From [Clostridium] aminophilum DSM 10710 (GTDB lineage Bacteria > Bacillota > Clostridia > Lachnospirales > Lachnospiraceae): a stretch of DNA of 64,000 nucleotides. Location: NCBI RefSeq assembly GCF_000711825.1, contig NZ_JONJ01000008.1, forward strand, positions 62,001 through 126,000, read 5' to 3'. Under the pieces are notes generated by a model that was not told the origin of the DNA, did no database searches, and was given only the letters and a program-made list of their open reading frames with translations. This document shows positions 8,473 to 20,793 of this stretch, piece by piece. The translations under genes and the position numbers were made by a program. Positions within the stretch are counted from its first letter, which is position 1, and each line of letters opens with the position of its first letter.

Positions 8473-11400
8473 ATGGAAAAATGCAGAATGCATCCGGTCA
8501 AATCCGGCAAGGGCCAAAGAATGACATTTGCCAGACACAAGGAAGTTCTTGATATCCCGAATCTTATCGATGTCCAGAAGAACTCCTACCAGTGGTTCCT
8601 TGATCAGGGACTCAGGGAGGCTTTTGATGACATCTCTCCGATCAGGGATTTCAACGGCAACATGAGTCTGGAATTTGTCAGCTTCTCGCTCAAGAAGAAA
8701 AGCAGCGGCGAGTACGATACAAAGTATTCCATTGAGGAATGCAAGGAAAGAGACGCGACATACGCAGCTCCGCTTATGGCGAAAGTTAGGCTTTTACTGG
8801 CGGACGGAACCTTCAAAGAGCAGGAAGTCTTCATGGGCGACCTGCCGATCATGACGGATACCGGCTCCTTTGTCATCAATGGAGCAGAGCGTGTTATCGT
8901 CAGCCAGCTGGTACGTTCTCCGGGCATCTATTATGACATTACCGCTGATAACAAGATGAATAAAGACCTCTACTCCTGTACTGTCATCCCGAACAGAGGT
9001 GCATGGCTGGAGTATGAGACCGACGCGAACGATGTGTTCTGGGTTCGTGTCGACAGAACCAGAAAAGTTCCGGTTACTGTTCTGATCCGTGCACTTGGAT
9101 ACGGAACCAATGCTGAGATTCTCGAGCTGTTCGGCGATGAGCTGAAGCTGGAGAAGAGCTTTGAGAAGGATACTTCCACCAATGTGAAGGAAGGTCTTCT
9201 GGAACTCTACAAGAAGGTACGCCCGGGCGAGCCGCTTTCCGAGGACAGCGCGCGCAGCCTGTTTGACGGCATGTTCTTCGATCCGAAGCGCTACGACCTT
9301 GCAAAGGTTGGACGCTACAAGTTTAATAAGAAGCTGAGCTTCCGCACACGCCTTGACGGACATACTCTTGCAGAGGATGCGGTAGATCAGACCACCGGCG
9401 AGATCATCGCCGAGGCAGGCACCGCACTTGACCGGGAGACTGCACAGAAGATCCAGGATGCGGGCATCCCGTTCGTATTCATTGCGGGTGAGAAGAAGAA
9501 CAGCAAAGTTCTCTCCAACCTGTCTGTCAACATGGCAAACTATGTTGACTTCGATCCGGCTGAGGTCGGCGTGGAAGAGGCGGTTTACTATCCGGCACTG
9601 AAGGCAATCCTCGACAAGGCCGAGGCGGAAGAGCTGGATCAGGATACCGTAAAGGAACTGTGCCGCGAGAATCTTCACGAGCTCGTTCCGAAGCACATCA
9701 CAAAAGAAGATATCATTGCGTCCATCAACTACTGCATGCACCTCGAAGAGGGCATCGGTCAGCACGATGATATCGACCATCTGGGCAACCGTCGTATCCG
9801 TTCCGTAGGTGAACTCCTTCAGAACCAGTACAGAATCGGTCTTTCCCGAATGGAGAGAGTTGTTCGCGAGAGAATGACCACACAGGAAGCAAAGGATATC
9901 TCGATCCAGGGCCTGATCAACATCAAGCCGGTAACCGCAGCAGTGAAGGAGTTCTTCGGAAGTTCCCAGCTGTCCCAGTTCATGGATCAGAACAACCCGC
10001 TTTCCGAGCTTACACATAAGAGACGTCTTTCTGCCCTTGGTCCGGGCGGTCTGTCCAGAGACCGTGCGGGATTCGAGGTTCGAGACGTACACTATACCCA
10101 CTACGGACGTATGTGCCCGATCGAGACACCGGAGGGTCCGAACATCGGTCTGATCAACTCTCTTGCAACCTATGCAAGAGTCAATGAATACGGATTCGTC
10201 GAGGCTCCGTACCGCGTTGTGGATAAGAGTGATCCGAAGAACCCGCGCGTAACCGATGAGGTTCGTTATCTTACGGCGGATGAAGAGGATGATTTCATCG
10301 TAGCGCAGGCGAACGAGCCGCTGGATGAGGAAGGCCATTTCATCAATAAGAACGTTTCCGGACGTTACCGCGAGGCGACCGCATCCTTCCCGAAGAGAAG
10401 CGTGGATCTGATGGACGTATCCCCGAAGATGGTATTCTCCGTGGCAACATCCATGATTCCGTTCCTTCAGAACGACGATGCGAACCGTGCGCTGATGGGA
10501 TCCAACATGCAGCGTCAGGCCGTTCCGCTGCTCACAACCGAGAGATGTGCAGTCAGCACCGGTATTGACGCGATCGCCGCAGTTGATTCCGGCGTCTGCG
10601 TTGTCGCAAAGAATGCGGGTACGGTTGTGATGGCTGCATCCAACTGCATCACCATTCGCAGAGACTCTGACGGTGTGATCGATACCTATCACCTGACCAA
10701 GTTCATGCGCAGCAACCAGTCCAACTGCTACAACCAGAAGCCGATTGTCAACAAGGACGAGCACGTAGAGGCCGGCGATGTCATCGCAGACGGTCCGTCC
10801 ACCTGCAACGGCGAGATTTCCCTCGGTAAGAACCCGCTGATCGGATTCATGACCTGGGAAGGTTACAACTACGAGGACGCGGTTCTGATCAGTGAGCGTC
10901 TGATCAAGGAAGACGTATATACTTCCGTTCATATCGAGGAGTACTCCGTTGAGTGCCGCGACACCAAGCTTGGACCGGAAGAGTTTACCAGAGACGTACC
11001 GGGCGTCGGCGATGCCGCTCTCAAGCAGCTTGACGAGCGCGGAATCATCCGCATCGGTGCAGAAGTACGTACCGGAGACATCCTTGTCGGTAAGGTTACC
11101 CCGAAGGGTGAGACCGAGCTGACCGCGGAAGAGAGACTTCTCCGCGCCATCTTCGGTGAGAAGGCAAAGGAAGTCCGCGATACATCCCTGAAAGTTCCAC
11201 ACGGAGCATACGGTATCGTCGTTTCTGCGAGAATCTTCTCCAGAGAGAACGGCGATGAACTTCCGCCGGGTGTAAATGAGTCCGTTCGCATCTACATTGC
11301 ACAGAAGAGAAAGATCTCTGTCGGCGATAAGATGGCAGGACGTCACGGTAACAAGGGTTGCGTATCCCGTATCCTTCCGGTAGAGGATATGCCGTTCCTG

Positions 11401-12396
11401 CCGAACGGCCGTCCGCTGGATATCGTGCTGAACCCGCTGGGCGTTCCGTCCCGAATGAATATCGGACAGGTGCTTGAGATCCACCTGAGCCTTGCTGCAA
11501 AGGTTCTCGGTGTGGATATCGCCTCCCCGATCTTTGACGGCGCAACCGAGAAAGAGATCCAGGATCTTCTTGAGCTGGCAAACGATTACGTAAACTCCAG
11601 CTGGGAAGACTTCAAGGCAAAATACGAAAACAACTGTGATCCGGAACTTCTGGCAGTTCTCGGCGACGAGGAGCACCTCGCGCACAGAGCACTCTGGAGA
11701 GGTGTTCCGATCAGCCGTGATGGTAAGATCCGTCTCCGCGACGGACGTTCCGGTGAGTTCTTTGATAACCCGACCACTGTCGGACACATGAACTACCTGA
11801 AACTCCACCATCTGGTAGATGATAAGATCCATGCACGTTCCACCGGACCATACTCCCTCGTTACACAGCAGCCTCTGGGCGGAAAAGCTCAGTTCGGCGG
11901 CCAGCGTTTCGGAGAGATGGAGGTTTGGGCTCTCGAGGCGTACGGTGCATCCTACACACTGCAGGAGATCCTGACCGTGAAGTCGGATGACGTAGTCGGA
12001 CGTGTTAAGACATACGAGGCGATCATTAAGGGCGAGAACATTCCGGAGCCGGGTATTCCGGAGTCCTTCAAGGTAATGCTGAAGGAACTTCAGGCACTTG
12101 CACTGGATGTCAAGGTTCTTGATGAGAATGGCCAGGAGGTTGACCTGTCCGAGAACATCGACGAGCAGGAACCGACATTCCGCTCTGTTCTTGAGGCTGA
12201 CAGCAGACGCTATCAGAGGGAAAATGAATCCCTCGGACAGCTCGGCTACCAGGAGCAGGAATTCAGAGACGGAGAACTGAAGAGCGTAGAGGGCGCACCG
12301 ACACTGAGCGATGGCGCAGAAGTAATCACGAATGATGACGAATTCGGCGATGATTTCAGTGTAGCTGACGATTTTTCAGGTTCAGACGAGGAATAA
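8473..12396 (+). CDS. rpoB: RNA polymerase beta subunit
   Basis: The catalytic beta subunit of RNA polymerase, 1307 residues. Key landmarks include the rifampicin-pocket segment [15 protein letters not shown] with wild-type Asp, His and Ser at the classical resistance positions, [11 protein letters not shown], and the [12 protein letters not shown] active-site motif. The C-terminal clamp motif [20 protein letters not shown] is followed by an acidic Asp/Glu-rich tail of about 100 residues. The start is placed at ATG 8473 ([10 protein letters not shown]), matching related clostridial proteins; a GTG at 8461 is in frame but overlaps the AGGGG ribosome site. It has its own promoter and leader, and rpoC follows 18 bases later. 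The neighbours normally found upstream (rplJ, rplL) are absent. Confidence 0.98.
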   Translation: MEKCRMHPVKSGKGQRMTFARHKEVLDIPNLIDVQKNSYQWFLDQGLREAFDDISPIRDFNGNMSLEFVSFSLKKKSSGEYDTKYSIEECKERDATYAAPLMAKVRLLLADGTFKEQEVFMGDLPIMTDTGSFVINGAERVIVSQLVRSPGIYYDITADNKMNKDLYSCTVIPNRGAWLEYETDANDVFWVRVDRTRKVPVTVLIRALGYGTNAEILELFGDELKLEKSFEKDTSTNVKEGLLELYKKVRPGEPLSEDSARSLFDGMFFDPKRYDLAKVGRYKFNKKLSFRTRLDGHTLAEDAVDQTTGEIIAEAGTALDRETAQKIQDAGIPFVFIAGEKKNSKVLSNLSVNMANYVDFDPAEVGVEEAVYYPALKAILDKAEAEELDQDTVKELCRENLHELVPKHITKEDIIASINYCMHLEEGIGQHDDIDHLGNRRIRSVGELLQNQYRIGLSRMERVVRERMTTQEAKDISIQGLINIKPVTAAVKEFFGSSQLSQFMDQNNPLSELTHKRRLSALGPGGLSRDRAGFEVRDVHYTHYGRMCPIETPEGPNIGLINSLATYARVNEYGFVEAPYRVVDKSDPKNPRVTDEVRYLTADEEDDFIVAQANEPLDEEGHFINKNVSGRYREATASFPKRSVDLMDVSPKMVFSVATSMIPFLQNDDANRALMGSNMQRQAVPLLTTERCAVSTGIDAIAAVDSGVCVVAKNAGTVVMAASNCITIRRDSDGVIDTYHLTKFMRSNQSNCYNQKPIVNKDEHVEAGDVIADGPSTCNGEISLGKNPLIGFMTWEGYNYEDAVLISERLIKEDVYTSVHIEEYSVECRDTKLGPEEFTRDVPGVGDAALKQLDERGIIRIGAEVRTGDILVGKVTPKGETELTAEERLLRAIFGEKAKEVRDTSLKVPHGAYGIVVSARIFSRENGDELPPGVNESVRIYIAQKRKISVGDKMAGRHGNKGCVSRILPVEDMPFLPNGRPLDIVLNPLGVPSRMNIGQVLEIHLSLAAKVLGVDIASPIFDGATEKEIQDLLELANDYVNSSWEDFKAKYENNCDPELLAVLGDEEHLAHRALWRGVPISRDGKIRLRDGRSGEFFDNPTTVGHMNYLKLHHLVDDKIHARSTGPYSLVTQQPLGGKAQFGGQRFGEMEVWALEAYGASYTLQEILTVKSDDVVGRVKTYEAIIKGENIPEPGIPESFKVMLKELQALALDVKVLDENGQEVDLSENIDEQEPTFRSVLEADSRRYQRENESLGQLGYQEQEFRDGELKSVEGAPTLSDGAEVITNDDEFGDDFSVADDFSGSDEE

Positions 12397-12414
12397 CGGA
12401 AGGGAGTTCTGTTC

Positions 12415-15400
12415 ATGCCAGAGACAAAGACAACATTCAAGCCAGTGACCTTTGAGTCCATGCAGATCAATCTGGCTTCTCCGGAGAGGATCCTTGAGTG
12501 GTCCCACGGAGAGGTCACCAAGCCGGAGACCATCAACTACAGAACTTTAAAACCGGAAAAAGACGGTCTGTTCTGTGAGAAGATCTTTGGCCCGACCAAG
12601 GACTGGGAGTGCCACTGCGGTAAATATAAGAAGATCAGATATAAGGGCGTCGTCTGCGACCGATGCGGCGTTGAGGTAACCAAGTCCAGCGTCCGCAGAG
12701 AGCGTATGGGCCACATCACCCTTGCCGCTCCGGTATCCCATATCTGGTACTTTAAGGGTATCCCGAGCCGTATGGGACTGATCCTCGGACTGTCCCCAAG
12801 ACTGCTCGAGAGAGTTCTCTATTTCGCATCCTACATTGTTCTCGATGCCGGTAATACAAGCCTCAACAAGAAGGATATCCTTTCCGAGGCTGAGTACCGT
12901 GAAGCGGTAGAGACCTGGGGCGCAGATGCTTTCGACGCACAGATGGGCGCCGAGGCGATCTACAAGCTCCTCAAGGAGATCGATCTTGAGAAGGATTCCG
13001 TAGAGCTGAAGGCGGAGCTGGAGACAGCAACCGGCCAGAAGCGTGCGAGAATCATCAAGCAGCTCGAAGTAGTTGAGGCATTCCGCATCTCCGGCAACCG
13101 TCCGGAGTGGATGATCCTCACCGTTGTTCCGGTTATTCCGCCGGAGATCCGTCCGATGGTACAGCTGGACGGCGGACGTTTCGCTACTTCCGATCTGAAC
13201 GATCTGTACAGAAGAATCATCAACAGAAACAACCGTCTTGCAAGACTGATCGAGCTCGGCGCTCCGGACATCATCGTCCGCAACGAGAAGCGTATGCTTC
13301 AGGAGGCTGTCGATGCTCTTATCGATAACGGCAGACGCGGCAGACCGGTAACAGGACCGGGCAACCGTGCGCTGAAGTCCCTTTCCGACATGCTGAAAGG
13401 TAAGCAGGGACGTTTCCGTCAGAACCTTCTCGGTAAACGAGTTGACTATTCCGGACGTTCCGTTATCGTCGTAGGACCGGAAATGAAGATCTACCAGTGC
13501 GGTCTCCCGAAGGAGATGGCGGTAGAGCTCTTCAAGCCGTTCGTTATGAAGGAGCTTGTTCAGAACGGTACTGCGAACAACATCAAGAATGCGAAGAAGA
13601 TGGTCGAAAAGTACGATCCGGAAGTTTGGGACGTACTCGAAGACGTAATCAAGGATCACCCGGTTATGCTGAACCGTGCTCCTACACTGCACCGTCTCGG
13701 AATTCAGGCGTTTGAGCCGATTCTGGTAGAGGGACATGCGATCCGTCTTCATCCGCTGGCTTGTACCGCGTTCAACGCGGACTTCGACGGAGACCAGATG
13801 GCTGTGCATCTGCCGCTGACCGTGGAGGCGCAGGCAGAGTGCCGCTTCATGCTTCTGTCCCCGAACAACCTTCTGAAGCCGTCGGATGGTGGCCCGGTAG
13901 CAGTTCCGTCTCAGGATATGGTACTCGGTATCTACTACCTGACACAGGAGAGACCGGGATCCAAGGGCGAAGGCATGTGCTTCAAGAGCGTCAACGAGGC
14001 TCTTCTTGCATATGAGAACGGCCTGGTAACCTATCAGACCAGAGTCAAGGTCAGAATGACCAAGACAATGCCGGACGGCAGAACTGTCAGCGGCATGGTT
14101 GAGTCCACGGTAGGACGTTTCCGCTTCAATGAGATCATCCCGCAGGACCTTGGTTTTGTCGACAGAACCATCCCGGGCAATGAGCTCAAGCTGGAAGTTG
14201 ACACCCTTGTCAGAAAGGGAGAGCTGAAGGATATCCTTCAGCGCGTCATCAACGTTCACGGCGCGATTCAGACCGCGATCACACTGGATGATATCAAGGC
14301 AATGGGTTACCACATCTCCACGAGAGCTGCGATGACCATTTCCGTAGCAGATATTTCCGCTCCGAGCGAGAAGAAAGACATTCTTGCCGAGGCTCAGGCC
14401 AAGGTTGACGAGATTGCAAAACTGCACCGCCAGGGTCTTTCCACCGAGGAAGAGCGTTACAAAGACGTAGTCAAAGTATGGGAAGAAGCCGATAAGCACC
14501 TGACCAAGGTTCTTCTGGACGGCATGGACCCGTACAACAACATTAAGATGATGGCTCACTCCGGAGCCCGTGGTTCCGATAAGCAGATCAAACAGCTTGC
14601 CGGAATGCGAGGCCTGATGGCGGATACAACCGGACACACCATCGAACTTCCGATCAAGTCCAACTTCCGTGAGGGTCTGGACGTACTGGAATACTTCATT
14701 TCCGCGCACGGTGCCCGCAAGGGACTTTCCGATACCGCGCTCCGTACCGCCGACTCCGGTTACCTGACCAGACGAATGGTTGACGTAACCCAGGATCTCA
14801 TCGTTCGTGAGGACGACTGCTGTGCCGGAACCGGAAAGATTCCGTTCATGGAAGTTAAGGCATATCACGACGGCGATGCGGTAATCGAGTCTCTGGACAA
14901 GAGAATCAACGGCCGTTTCAGCGCAGAGGATATCTATGATCCGGATACCAACCAGCTGATTGTCGGCAAGAACCAGATGATCACACCGGCAAGAACCGAG
15001 AAGGTGATGGCCGCGCTGAAGAAGACCGGCAGAGATTCCGTCAAGATCCGTACCGTCCTCTCCTGCAGAAGCCACCACGGTGTATGCGCAAAGTGCTACG
15101 GTGCGAACATGGCATCCGGACAGCCGGTACGTGTCGGTGAGGCAGTCGGAATCATCGCTGCTCAGTCTATCGGTGAGCCGGGTACACAGCTGACCATGAG
15201 AACATTCCATGCCGGCGGTGTCGCAGGTAACGATATCACACAGGGTCTTCCGCGAGTTGAGGAGCTTTTCGAGTCCCGTAAGCCGAAAGGTCTTGCTCTT
15301 CTCTCTGAGATCGACGGTGTGGTTACCATCAAGGAGACCAAGAAGAAGCGTGAAGTTATCGTCTCCAACAATACAACCGGTGAGTCCAAGACTTACATTC

Positions 15401-16098
15401 CGTCCTACACATCCAAGCTTCTGGTTGCGGACGGTCAGACGATCGAGCACGGCGCGAAGCTGAACGAAGGTTCCGTCAACCCGCACGATCTTCTGAGAAT
15501 CTCCGGCGTTGAGGCAACGCAGGACTATCTCATCCAGGAAGTTCAGAGAGTTTACGGACTCCAGGGTGTAGATATCAACGATAAGCATATTGAGATGATC
15601 GTTCATCAGATGCTGAAGAAGATCCATCTGGATGATGCCGGTGATTCCGGTATTCTTCCGGGCCAGAATGTGGACCGTCTGGACTTCGAGGAGACCAATG
15701 AGAGACTCCTTGCCGAGGGTAAGAAGCCGATGGAAGGTACTCCGATCATCCTCGGAATCACCAAGGCATCTCTGGCAACCGATTCCTTCATGTCCGCCGC
15801 TTCCTTCCAGGAGACGACAAAGATCCTGACCGAGGCCGCGATCTACGGCAAGACCGATAACCTTGTCGGCCTGAAGGAAAATGTTATCATCGGTAAGCTG
15901 ATCCCGGCAGGTACCGGTATGAAGCGTTATCGCTCCATTCACCTGAGCACGGACAAGCCGGAAGTGGATGAGACTCTTCTCATGGACGATGCGGACGAAC
16001 TGGCTCAGGGTCAGTACTTCGGAGAGACACCGGAAAATGATGTCATCGACGAAGCTGCCGTTACCGTTATGAACGAAGACGATCACATGAACGACTGA
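12415..16098 (+). CDS. rpoC: RNA polymerase beta' subunit
   Basis: The beta' subunit of RNA polymerase, 1227 residues. The catalytic magnesium motif [12 protein letters not shown] is near residue 450. The N-terminal zinc ribbon is formed by CHC and CDRC around residues 66-83. The second zinc site uses DDCC near residue 800 and [11 protein letters not shown] near 883. The trigger-loop/bridge region ([17 protein letters not shown]) and the C-terminal [16 protein letters not shown] are intact. Start ATG 12415 follows GGAAGGGAG; the gene is 18 bases after rpoB and co-transcribed with it. A hairpin terminator about 50 bases downstream ends the unit, separating it from the str genes that lie beyond the amidase gene. 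Confidence 0.98.
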   Translation: MPETKTTFKPVTFESMQINLASPERILEWSHGEVTKPETINYRTLKPEKDGLFCEKIFGPTKDWECHCGKYKKIRYKGVVCDRCGVEVTKSSVRRERMGHITLAAPVSHIWYFKGIPSRMGLILGLSPRLLERVLYFASYIVLDAGNTSLNKKDILSEAEYREAVETWGADAFDAQMGAEAIYKLLKEIDLEKDSVELKAELETATGQKRARIIKQLEVVEAFRISGNRPEWMILTVVPVIPPEIRPMVQLDGGRFATSDLNDLYRRIINRNNRLARLIELGAPDIIVRNEKRMLQEAVDALIDNGRRGRPVTGPGNRALKSLSDMLKGKQGRFRQNLLGKRVDYSGRSVIVVGPEMKIYQCGLPKEMAVELFKPFVMKELVQNGTANNIKNAKKMVEKYDPEVWDVLEDVIKDHPVMLNRAPTLHRLGIQAFEPILVEGHAIRLHPLACTAFNADFDGDQMAVHLPLTVEAQAECRFMLLSPNNLLKPSDGGPVAVPSQDMVLGIYYLTQERPGSKGEGMCFKSVNEALLAYENGLVTYQTRVKVRMTKTMPDGRTVSGMVESTVGRFRFNEIIPQDLGFVDRTIPGNELKLEVDTLVRKGELKDILQRVINVHGAIQTAITLDDIKAMGYHISTRAAMTISVADISAPSEKKDILAEAQAKVDEIAKLHRQGLSTEEERYKDVVKVWEEADKHLTKVLLDGMDPYNNIKMMAHSGARGSDKQIKQLAGMRGLMADTTGHTIELPIKSNFREGLDVLEYFISAHGARKGLSDTALRTADSGYLTRRMVDVTQDLIVREDDCCAGTGKIPFMEVKAYHDGDAVIESLDKRINGRFSAEDIYDPDTNQLIVGKNQMITPARTEKVMAALKKTGRDSVKIRTVLSCRSHHGVCAKCYGANMASGQPVRVGEAVGIIAAQSIGEPGTQLTMRTFHAGGVAGNDITQGLPRVEELFESRKPKGLALLSEIDGVVTIKETKKKREVIVSNNTTGESKTYIPSYTSKLLVADGQTIEHGAKLNEGSVNPHDLLRISGVEATQDYLIQEVQRVYGLQGVDINDKHIEMIVHQMLKKIHLDDAGDSGILPGQNVDRLDFEETNERLLAEGKKPMEGTPIILGITKASLATDSFMSAASFQETTKILTEAAIYGKTDNLVGLKENVIIGKLIPAGTGMKRYRSIHLSTDKPEVDETLLMDDADELAQGQYFGETPENDVIDEAAVTVMNEDDHMND

Positions 16099-16148
16099 TT
16101 TTCAGACAGAACAAAGCCTTTGGAGGGCACATTCCTGTTGTGAAGATG

Positions 16149-16190
16149 ATCCCGCGGGGGCTGCCGCAAGGCGGAACCGCGGGATTTTTT
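16149..16190 (+). terminator. Terminator of rpoBC
   Basis: ATCCCGCGG (16149-16157) pairs with CCGCGGGAT (16177-16185); the interior holds a second CCGC/GCGG stem. A run of T follows at 16185-16190. Confidence 0.85.
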
Positions 16191-16300
16191 ATTTCAAAGG
16201 AAATTTCTCCGAAATTCCCTTTGAAATAAAAACGCTCCGCGAGGATGCGCACGCCGCTGTAAGGAAGCTGTCACCTAACGGTGACCGCCGGCGGACTTTG
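16191..16300. repeat. Composite intergenic repeat, copy 1
   Basis: It starts directly on the T-tract of the rpoC terminator. Module A is a 16-bp hairpin (16191-16206 with 16212-16227, loop CTCCG, one wobble). Module B is the core CTCCGCGAGGATGCGCACGC. Module C is the GTCACC/GGTGAC hairpin. It ends GCGGACTTTG at 16300. Confidence 0.75.
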
Positions 16301-16326
16301 TTCTATATATTATGGAGAGAAAACAG

Positions 16327-17373
16327 ATGAAAAAGAGAATGGAACAGGCATTGCGGTTTGCCGCTGTCACCATGGTGACAGCAGGACTTGCACTTTCCGG
16401 CTGCGCGTCCCGATCGGAAGCGGCGGAGGCGAAGGGACCGGCGGCGGAGATTGAAGCAAAACAGACGGCAAAAGCTACCGAAGAAGCGGCGAAATCCGCC
16501 GGAGAGACAAGTGAGGCAGAGACAGCCGAGGCAGCGGAAAAAACGGCAGCATCGGAGACGGCCGGGAAGGCGGAGCAGACAACCGCCGCGGACACCGCGG
16601 CAGAAGGCGGCAAGTCTGCGCGGAAGGAAGGCGAGATCGGTCTGGATCCCTCCTGGAAATATGCGGCGAATTCCAAGATCAACTCAGGAAAGGCGGTTCT
16701 CTATAAAGCTTCTGCCAACCGGAAGGGAAAAGTGATCTGTGTCAATGCAGGCCACGGAACATCCGGCGGAGAAAAGGTGAAGACTTTAAGCCATCCGGAC
16801 GGATCGGCGAAACTTGTGACCGGAACCAATGCGGCCGGAGCGGTCAGTTCGAAGGCGATCTCTGCCGGAACCACATTCCAGGACGGCACGTCGGAAGCGA
16901 AGGTTACGCTGGCGACCGCAAAGATTCTGAAAAAGAAACTGCTTGCGGAGGGATACGATGTACTGATGATCCGCGAAAGCGATGATGTCCAGCTGGATAA
17001 TATTGCAAGAACGGTTCTGGCGAACAACGCGGCAGACTGTCACATTGCACTTCACTGGGATTCGACTGCGAGTGACAAGGGCGCGTTTTACATGGGAGTT
17101 CCGGAAGGAAATTACCGGAAGATGGAGCCGGTGGCTTCACACTGGCAGGAGCATGAGAAACTCGGTAAGGCGCTGATCGAAGGCCTTCGCGAAAAAGGCG
17201 TTAAGATCTGGTCGAATGAAAAAATCGACAACGACCTGACGCAGACTTCCTACTCCACGGTTCCGAGCATGGACATTGAACTCGGTGACACGGCATCGGA
17301 TCACAGCGAAAAGTCACTCGAAAAGATCGCGGACGGTCTGGTCGCCGGTGTGAATAAGTTCTACGGAAAATAA
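16327..17373 (+). CDS. N-acetylmuramoyl-L-alanine amidase lipoprotein
   Basis: A secreted zinc amidase that would cleave the bond between muramic acid and the peptide stem of peptidoglycan. The 348-residue protein starts with a lipoprotein signal (MKKRMEQALRF, lipobox LSGC), so it is anchored outside the membrane. A low-complexity Ala/Glu/Lys/Thr linker of roughly 80 residues comes next, then an Amidase_3 domain. Zinc-binding and catalytic residues are visible in VNAGHG, SEAKVTL and HIALHWDS; the catalytic Glu is probably that of SMDIELGDTASDH. Start ATG 16327 follows GGAGAG with 7 bases of spacing; an ATG at 16312 overlaps that site. The gene stands alone between the rpoC terminator with its repeat and the rpsL promoter. 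Confidence 0.88.
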   Translation: MKKRMEQALRFAAVTMVTAGLALSGCASRSEAAEAKGPAAEIEAKQTAKATEEAAKSAGETSEAETAEAAEKTAASETAGKAEQTTAADTAAEGGKSARKEGEIGLDPSWKYAANSKINSGKAVLYKASANRKGKVICVNAGHGTSGGEKVKTLSHPDGSAKLVTGTNAAGAVSSKAISAGTTFQDGTSEAKVTLATAKILKKKLLAEGYDVLMIRESDDVQLDNIARTVLANNAADCHIALHWDSTASDKGAFYMGVPEGNYRKMEPVASHWQEHEKLGKALIEGLREKGVKIWSNEKIDNDLTQTSYSTVPSMDIELGDTASDHSEKSLEKIADGLVAGVNKFYGK

Positions 17374-17423
17374 TTTCCGAAAAGAGCGGAAAAACGTGTA
17401 AATTCAATAAAAAACAGAGGCAT

Positions 17424-17470
17424 GGGTGTCGGAAAAATATTTATCATGTTTTTCTTGACACCCTTTTTTT
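17424..17470 (+). terminator. Terminator of the amidase gene, overlapping the rpsL promoter
   Basis: GGGTGTC (17424-17430) pairs with GACACCC (17457-17463), extended inward by an A-run/T-run pairing, and is followed by seven T (17464-17470). The right arm contains the -35 box of the rpsL promoter. Confidence 0.7.
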
Positions 17471-17483
17471 ATGTGTATATAAT
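17455..17483 (+). promoter_or_regulatory. Consensus promoter of the rpsL operon
   Basis: Perfect TTGACA (17455-17460), 17-base spacer, perfect TATAAT (17478-17483), about 80 bases before rpsL. As expected for ribosomal genes it is a full consensus site. Confidence 0.92.
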
Positions 17484-17565
17484 CTTATGGTGCGCCACTA
17501 AAGGCATAAGTGCGCGCAAATTTATCAAAAAGCAACCACAGACAATATCACAGGAGGTGAAAGGG

Positions 17566-17985
17566 ATGCCTACATTTAACCAGTTAGTAAGAAAAGGTAG
17601 AAAGACATCTGTGAAGAAACCGACCGCTCCGGCGCTGCATAGAGGATACAACTCTCTGCAGAAGAAAGCAACGGACGTTTCTTCACCGCAGAAGAGAGGT
17701 GTTTGCACAGCTGTTAAGACTGCAACACCGAAGAAGCCGAACTCTGCTCTTAGAAAGATCGCGAGAGTACGTCTCTCCAACGGAGTTGAGGTAACAAGCT
17801 ACATCCCGGGTGAGGGACATAACCTTCAGGAGCACAGCGTTGTTCTGATCAGAGGTGGACGTGTAAAGGACCTTCCGGGTACCAGATACCACATCATCAG
17901 AGGAACTCTTGATACTGCAGGCGTAGCAGACAGAAAACAGGCTCGTTCCAAGTACGGAGCAAAGAGACCGAAGGCTAAGAAGTAA
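17566..17985 (+). CDS. rpsL: 30S ribosomal protein S12
   Basis: Ribosomal protein S12 of the decoding centre, 139 residues, usual length. The conserved KKPNSALRK and GRVKDLPG segments carry wild-type lysines at the positions where streptomycin resistance mutations occur. Start ATG 17566 has the strong site AGGAGGTGAAAGGG upstream; the frame is open further 5' but runs into the promoter. It is the first gene of an rpsL-rpsG-fusA-tuf transcription unit. Codon choice (frequent GTA, AGA, ACA) differs clearly from flanking genes, as expected for a very highly expressed gene. Confidence 0.98.
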   Translation: MPTFNQLVRKGRKTSVKKPTAPALHRGYNSLQKKATDVSSPQKRGVCTAVKTATPKKPNSALRKIARVRLSNGVEVTSYIPGEGHNLQEHSVVLIRGGRVKDLPGTRYHIIRGTLDTAGVADRKQARSKYGAKRPKAKK

Positions 17986-18156
17986 TCACAAATCATTGTA
18001 GGGATTTGTTGTACCGGATTTTGATATTGACCTGTGGGTTGCAGGAATCATAGATTCGGACACGAACGCCCAGGTGACGGGTGAGTACCTGAGATCTAAT
18101 GAAAAAGCTTCGACGAAGCCGCGTGCTGCGAAGCAGATATTAAGGAGGGAAGTAAC

Positions 18157-18627
18157 GTGCCACGTAAAAAACGTAATTTTAAAAGAGATGTATTAGCAGA
18201 CCCGATGTACCAGAACAAGGTAGTTACCAAGCTGATCAACAACATCATGCTTGATGGTAAGAAGGGCGTTGCTCAGAAGATCGTATACGGTGCATTTGAC
18301 CGTATCGCTGCTGAGACCGGTAAGGAAGCCGTAGAAGTATTCGAAGAGGCTATGAACAACATCATGCCGGTTCTCGAGGTAAAGGCAAGACGTATCGGCG
18401 GAGCTACATATCAGGTTCCGATCGAGGTTAAGCCGGAGAGAAGACAGACTCTGGCACTTCGCTGGATCACTGAGTATTCCCGCAAGAGAGGCGAGAAGAC
18501 TCAGGAAGAGCGTCTTGCAAGAGAGCTTATGGATGCTGCTAACAACACCGGCGCATCTGTAAAGAGAAAAGAAGATATGCATAAGATGGCAGAGGCTAAC
18601 AAGGCATTTGCTCATTACAGATTCTGA
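18157..18627 (+). CDS. rpsG: 30S ribosomal protein S7
   Basis: Ribosomal protein S7, 156 residues, which binds the 3' major domain of 16S rRNA and starts assembly of the small-subunit head. The sequence begins [18 protein letters not shown] and ends with the usual AFAHYRF. The start is GTG at 18157 behind AAGGAGGG. It is separated from rpsL by 171 bases, an unusually long gap inside a str operon; the gap contains a GCTTC-GAC-GAAGC hairpin (18107-18119) and could be a site for autogenous control, though that is inference. fusA follows after 15 bases. Confidence 0.98.
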   Translation: MPRKKRNFKRDVLADPMYQNKVVTKLINNIMLDGKKGVAQKIVYGAFDRIAAETGKEAVEVFEEAMNNIMPVLEVKARRIGGATYQVPIEVKPERRQTLALRWITEYSRKRGEKTQEERLARELMDAANNTGASVKRKEDMHKMAEANKAFAHYRF

Positions 18628-18642
18628 TAGGAGGAATAAGCT

Positions 18643-20763
18643 TTGGCTGTAAGAGAATATCCGCTGGAGAGAACCAGAAACATCGGAATCATGGCTCATA
18701 TCGATGCTGGTAAAACAACACTGACAGAGCGTATTCTGTACTACACAGGTGTAAACTACAAGATCGGTGATACCCACGAGGGTACTGCTACCATGGACTG
18801 GATGGCTCAGGAGCAGGAGCGTGGTATCACAATCACATCCGCAGCTACCACCTGCCACTGGACACACGAGAAGTTCCACAAGAAGATCGAGGGTGCTCCG
18901 GAATACAGAATCAACATCATCGATACTCCTGGACACGTAGACTTCACTGTAGAGGTTGAGCGTTCCCTTCGAGTACTCGACGGCGCTGTCGGCGTATTCG
19001 ATGCTAAGAGTGGTGTAGAGCCGCAGTCTGAGAACGTTTGGCGTCAGGCTGACACATACCACGTACCGAGAATCGCATTCATCAACAAGATGGATGTAGT
19101 CGGCGCAGATTTCTTCCATTCTGTACAGACTATCCACGATCGTCTCGGCAAGAACACCATCATGACTCAGATCCCGATCGGTGCTGAGGATACCTTCGAG
19201 GGTATCATCGACCTGTTCGAGATGAAGGCATATTATTACAGAGATGACAAGGGCGATAACATCGATATCCTTGACATTCCGGATGATCTGAAGGATGACG
19301 CAGAGCTCTACAGAACCGAGATGGTTGAGAAGATCTGCGAGCTCGACGACGAGCTGATGATGAGATACCTCGACGGTGATGAGCCGAGCGAGGAGGAGCT
19401 GAAGGCTGCTCTTCGTAAGGGTACTATCGCAAATGAGGCAATTCCGTGTCTGTGCGGTACCGCATACAGAAACAAGGGTGTTCAGAAGCTTCTGGATGCA
19501 GTTCTTGACTTCATGCCGGCTCCGACAGACGTTCCGGACATCACAGGTACAGACCTTGACGGCAATGACATCGTAAGAAAGTCTTCCGATGAGGAGCCGT
19601 TCGCCGCTCTTGTATTCAAGATCATGACGGACCCGTTTGTAGGTAAGCTTGCTTACTTCAGAGTTTACTCCGGCGTCTGCAAGTCCGGTTCCTACGTTCT
19701 GAACGCGACAAAGGACAAGAAGGAGCGTGTTGGACGTATCCTTCAGATGCACGCAAACAAGAGAAACGAAATCGACGAGGTATTCTCCGGCGATATCGCT
19801 GCTGCGGTAGGTTTCAAGAACTCCACAACAGGTGATACCATTTGTGACGAGCAGCATCCGGTTATCCTTGAGTCCATGGAGTTCCCGGAGCCGGTTATCT
19901 CCATCGCGATCGAGCCGAAGACCAAGGTTTCTCAGGGCAAGATGACCGATGCTCTTCAGAAGCTTGCTGAAGAGGATCCGACCTTCCGTGTAAGAACCGA
20001 TACAGAGACAGGCCAGACCATCATCTCCGGTATGGGTGAGCTTCACCTGGAGATCATCGTTGACCGTCTGCTTCGTGAGTTCAACGTAGAGGCTAATGTA
20101 GGCGCACCGCAGGTAGCTTACAAAGAGACCTTCACAAAGCCGGCTGAGGTTGAAGTTAAGTATGCTAAGCAGTCCGGTGGTAAGGGTCAGTACGGTCACG
20201 TTAAGATGAAGTTCGAGCCGATGGATGCGAACGCAGAAGAAACCTTCAAGTTCGAGTCCACCGTTGTCGGCGGTGCTATTCCGAAGGAGTACATCCCGGC
20301 TGTCGAGGATGGTGTACGTGAGGCTGCCGGTGCTGGTATCCTTGGCGGATTCCCGGTTCTCGGTGTTCACGCAAACGTATACGATGGTTCCTACCACGAG
20401 GTCGATTCTTCCGAGATGGCATTCCACATTGCCGGTTCCATGGCCTTCAAGCAGGCTATGCAGAAGGCAGCTCCGGTTCTCCTTGAGCCGATCATGAAGG
20501 TTGACGTTACCATGCCGGAAGAGTACATGGGCGACGTTATCGGTGATATCAACTCCAGACGTGGTCGTATCGAGGGTATGGAAGATATCGGCGGCGGTAA
20601 GATGGTAAAGGCTTACGTTCCGCTGGCTGAGATGTCCGGTTATGCAACCGACCTTCGTTCCAGAACACAGGGACGTGGTAACTACTCCATGTTCTTCAAC
20701 AACTATGAGCCGGTTCCGAAGAATGTTCAGGATAAGGTTCTGTCTGATAAAGCGGCTAAGTAA
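18643..20763 (+). CDS. fusA: Elongation factor G
   Basis: The translocation GTPase of the ribosome, 706 residues. The G1 motif AHIDAGKTT is near residue 18. The switch II region DTPGHVDF and the specificity motif NKMD follow, then domains II-V including GMGELHLE and [10 protein letters not shown]. The start is TTG at 18643, 8 bases after TAGGAGG, giving the expected N-terminus [20 protein letters not shown]. It sits 15 bases after rpsG and has tandem stops TAA-TAG. A hairpin lies between it and tuf. Codon use is of the highly expressed type. Confidence 0.98.
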   Translation: MAVREYPLERTRNIGIMAHIDAGKTTLTERILYYTGVNYKIGDTHEGTATMDWMAQEQERGITITSAATTCHWTHEKFHKKIEGAPEYRINIIDTPGHVDFTVEVERSLRVLDGAVGVFDAKSGVEPQSENVWRQADTYHVPRIAFINKMDVVGADFFHSVQTIHDRLGKNTIMTQIPIGAEDTFEGIIDLFEMKAYYYRDDKGDNIDILDIPDDLKDDAELYRTEMVEKICELDDELMMRYLDGDEPSEEELKAALRKGTIANEAIPCLCGTAYRNKGVQKLLDAVLDFMPAPTDVPDITGTDLDGNDIVRKSSDEEPFAALVFKIMTDPFVGKLAYFRVYSGVCKSGSYVLNATKDKKERVGRILQMHANKRNEIDEVFSGDIAAAVGFKNSTTGDTICDEQHPVILESMEFPEPVISIAIEPKTKVSQGKMTDALQKLAEEDPTFRVRTDTETGQTIISGMGELHLEIIVDRLLREFNVEANVGAPQVAYKETFTKPAEVEVKYAKQSGGKGQYGHVKMKFEPMDANAEETFKFESTVVGGAIPKEYIPAVEDGVREAAGAGILGGFPVLGVHANVYDGSYHEVDSSEMAFHIAGSMAFKQAMQKAAPVLLEPIMKVDVTMPEEYMGDVIGDINSRRGRIEGMEDIGGGKMVKAYVPLAEMSGYATDLRSRTQGRGNYSMFFNNYEPVPKNVQDKVLSDKAAK

Positions 20764-20793
20764 TAGAAAAGACGCTAAAAGACTTGATAAAAT

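Noticed and set aside
8794-11832. Very long open frame on the minus strand inside rpoB (about 1000 codons)
   Set aside because: Antisense frame produced by codon bias of rpoB; no ribosome site, and the product has no sensible family. The same holds for the antisense frames inside rpoC (12547-16086) and fusA (18193-20799).
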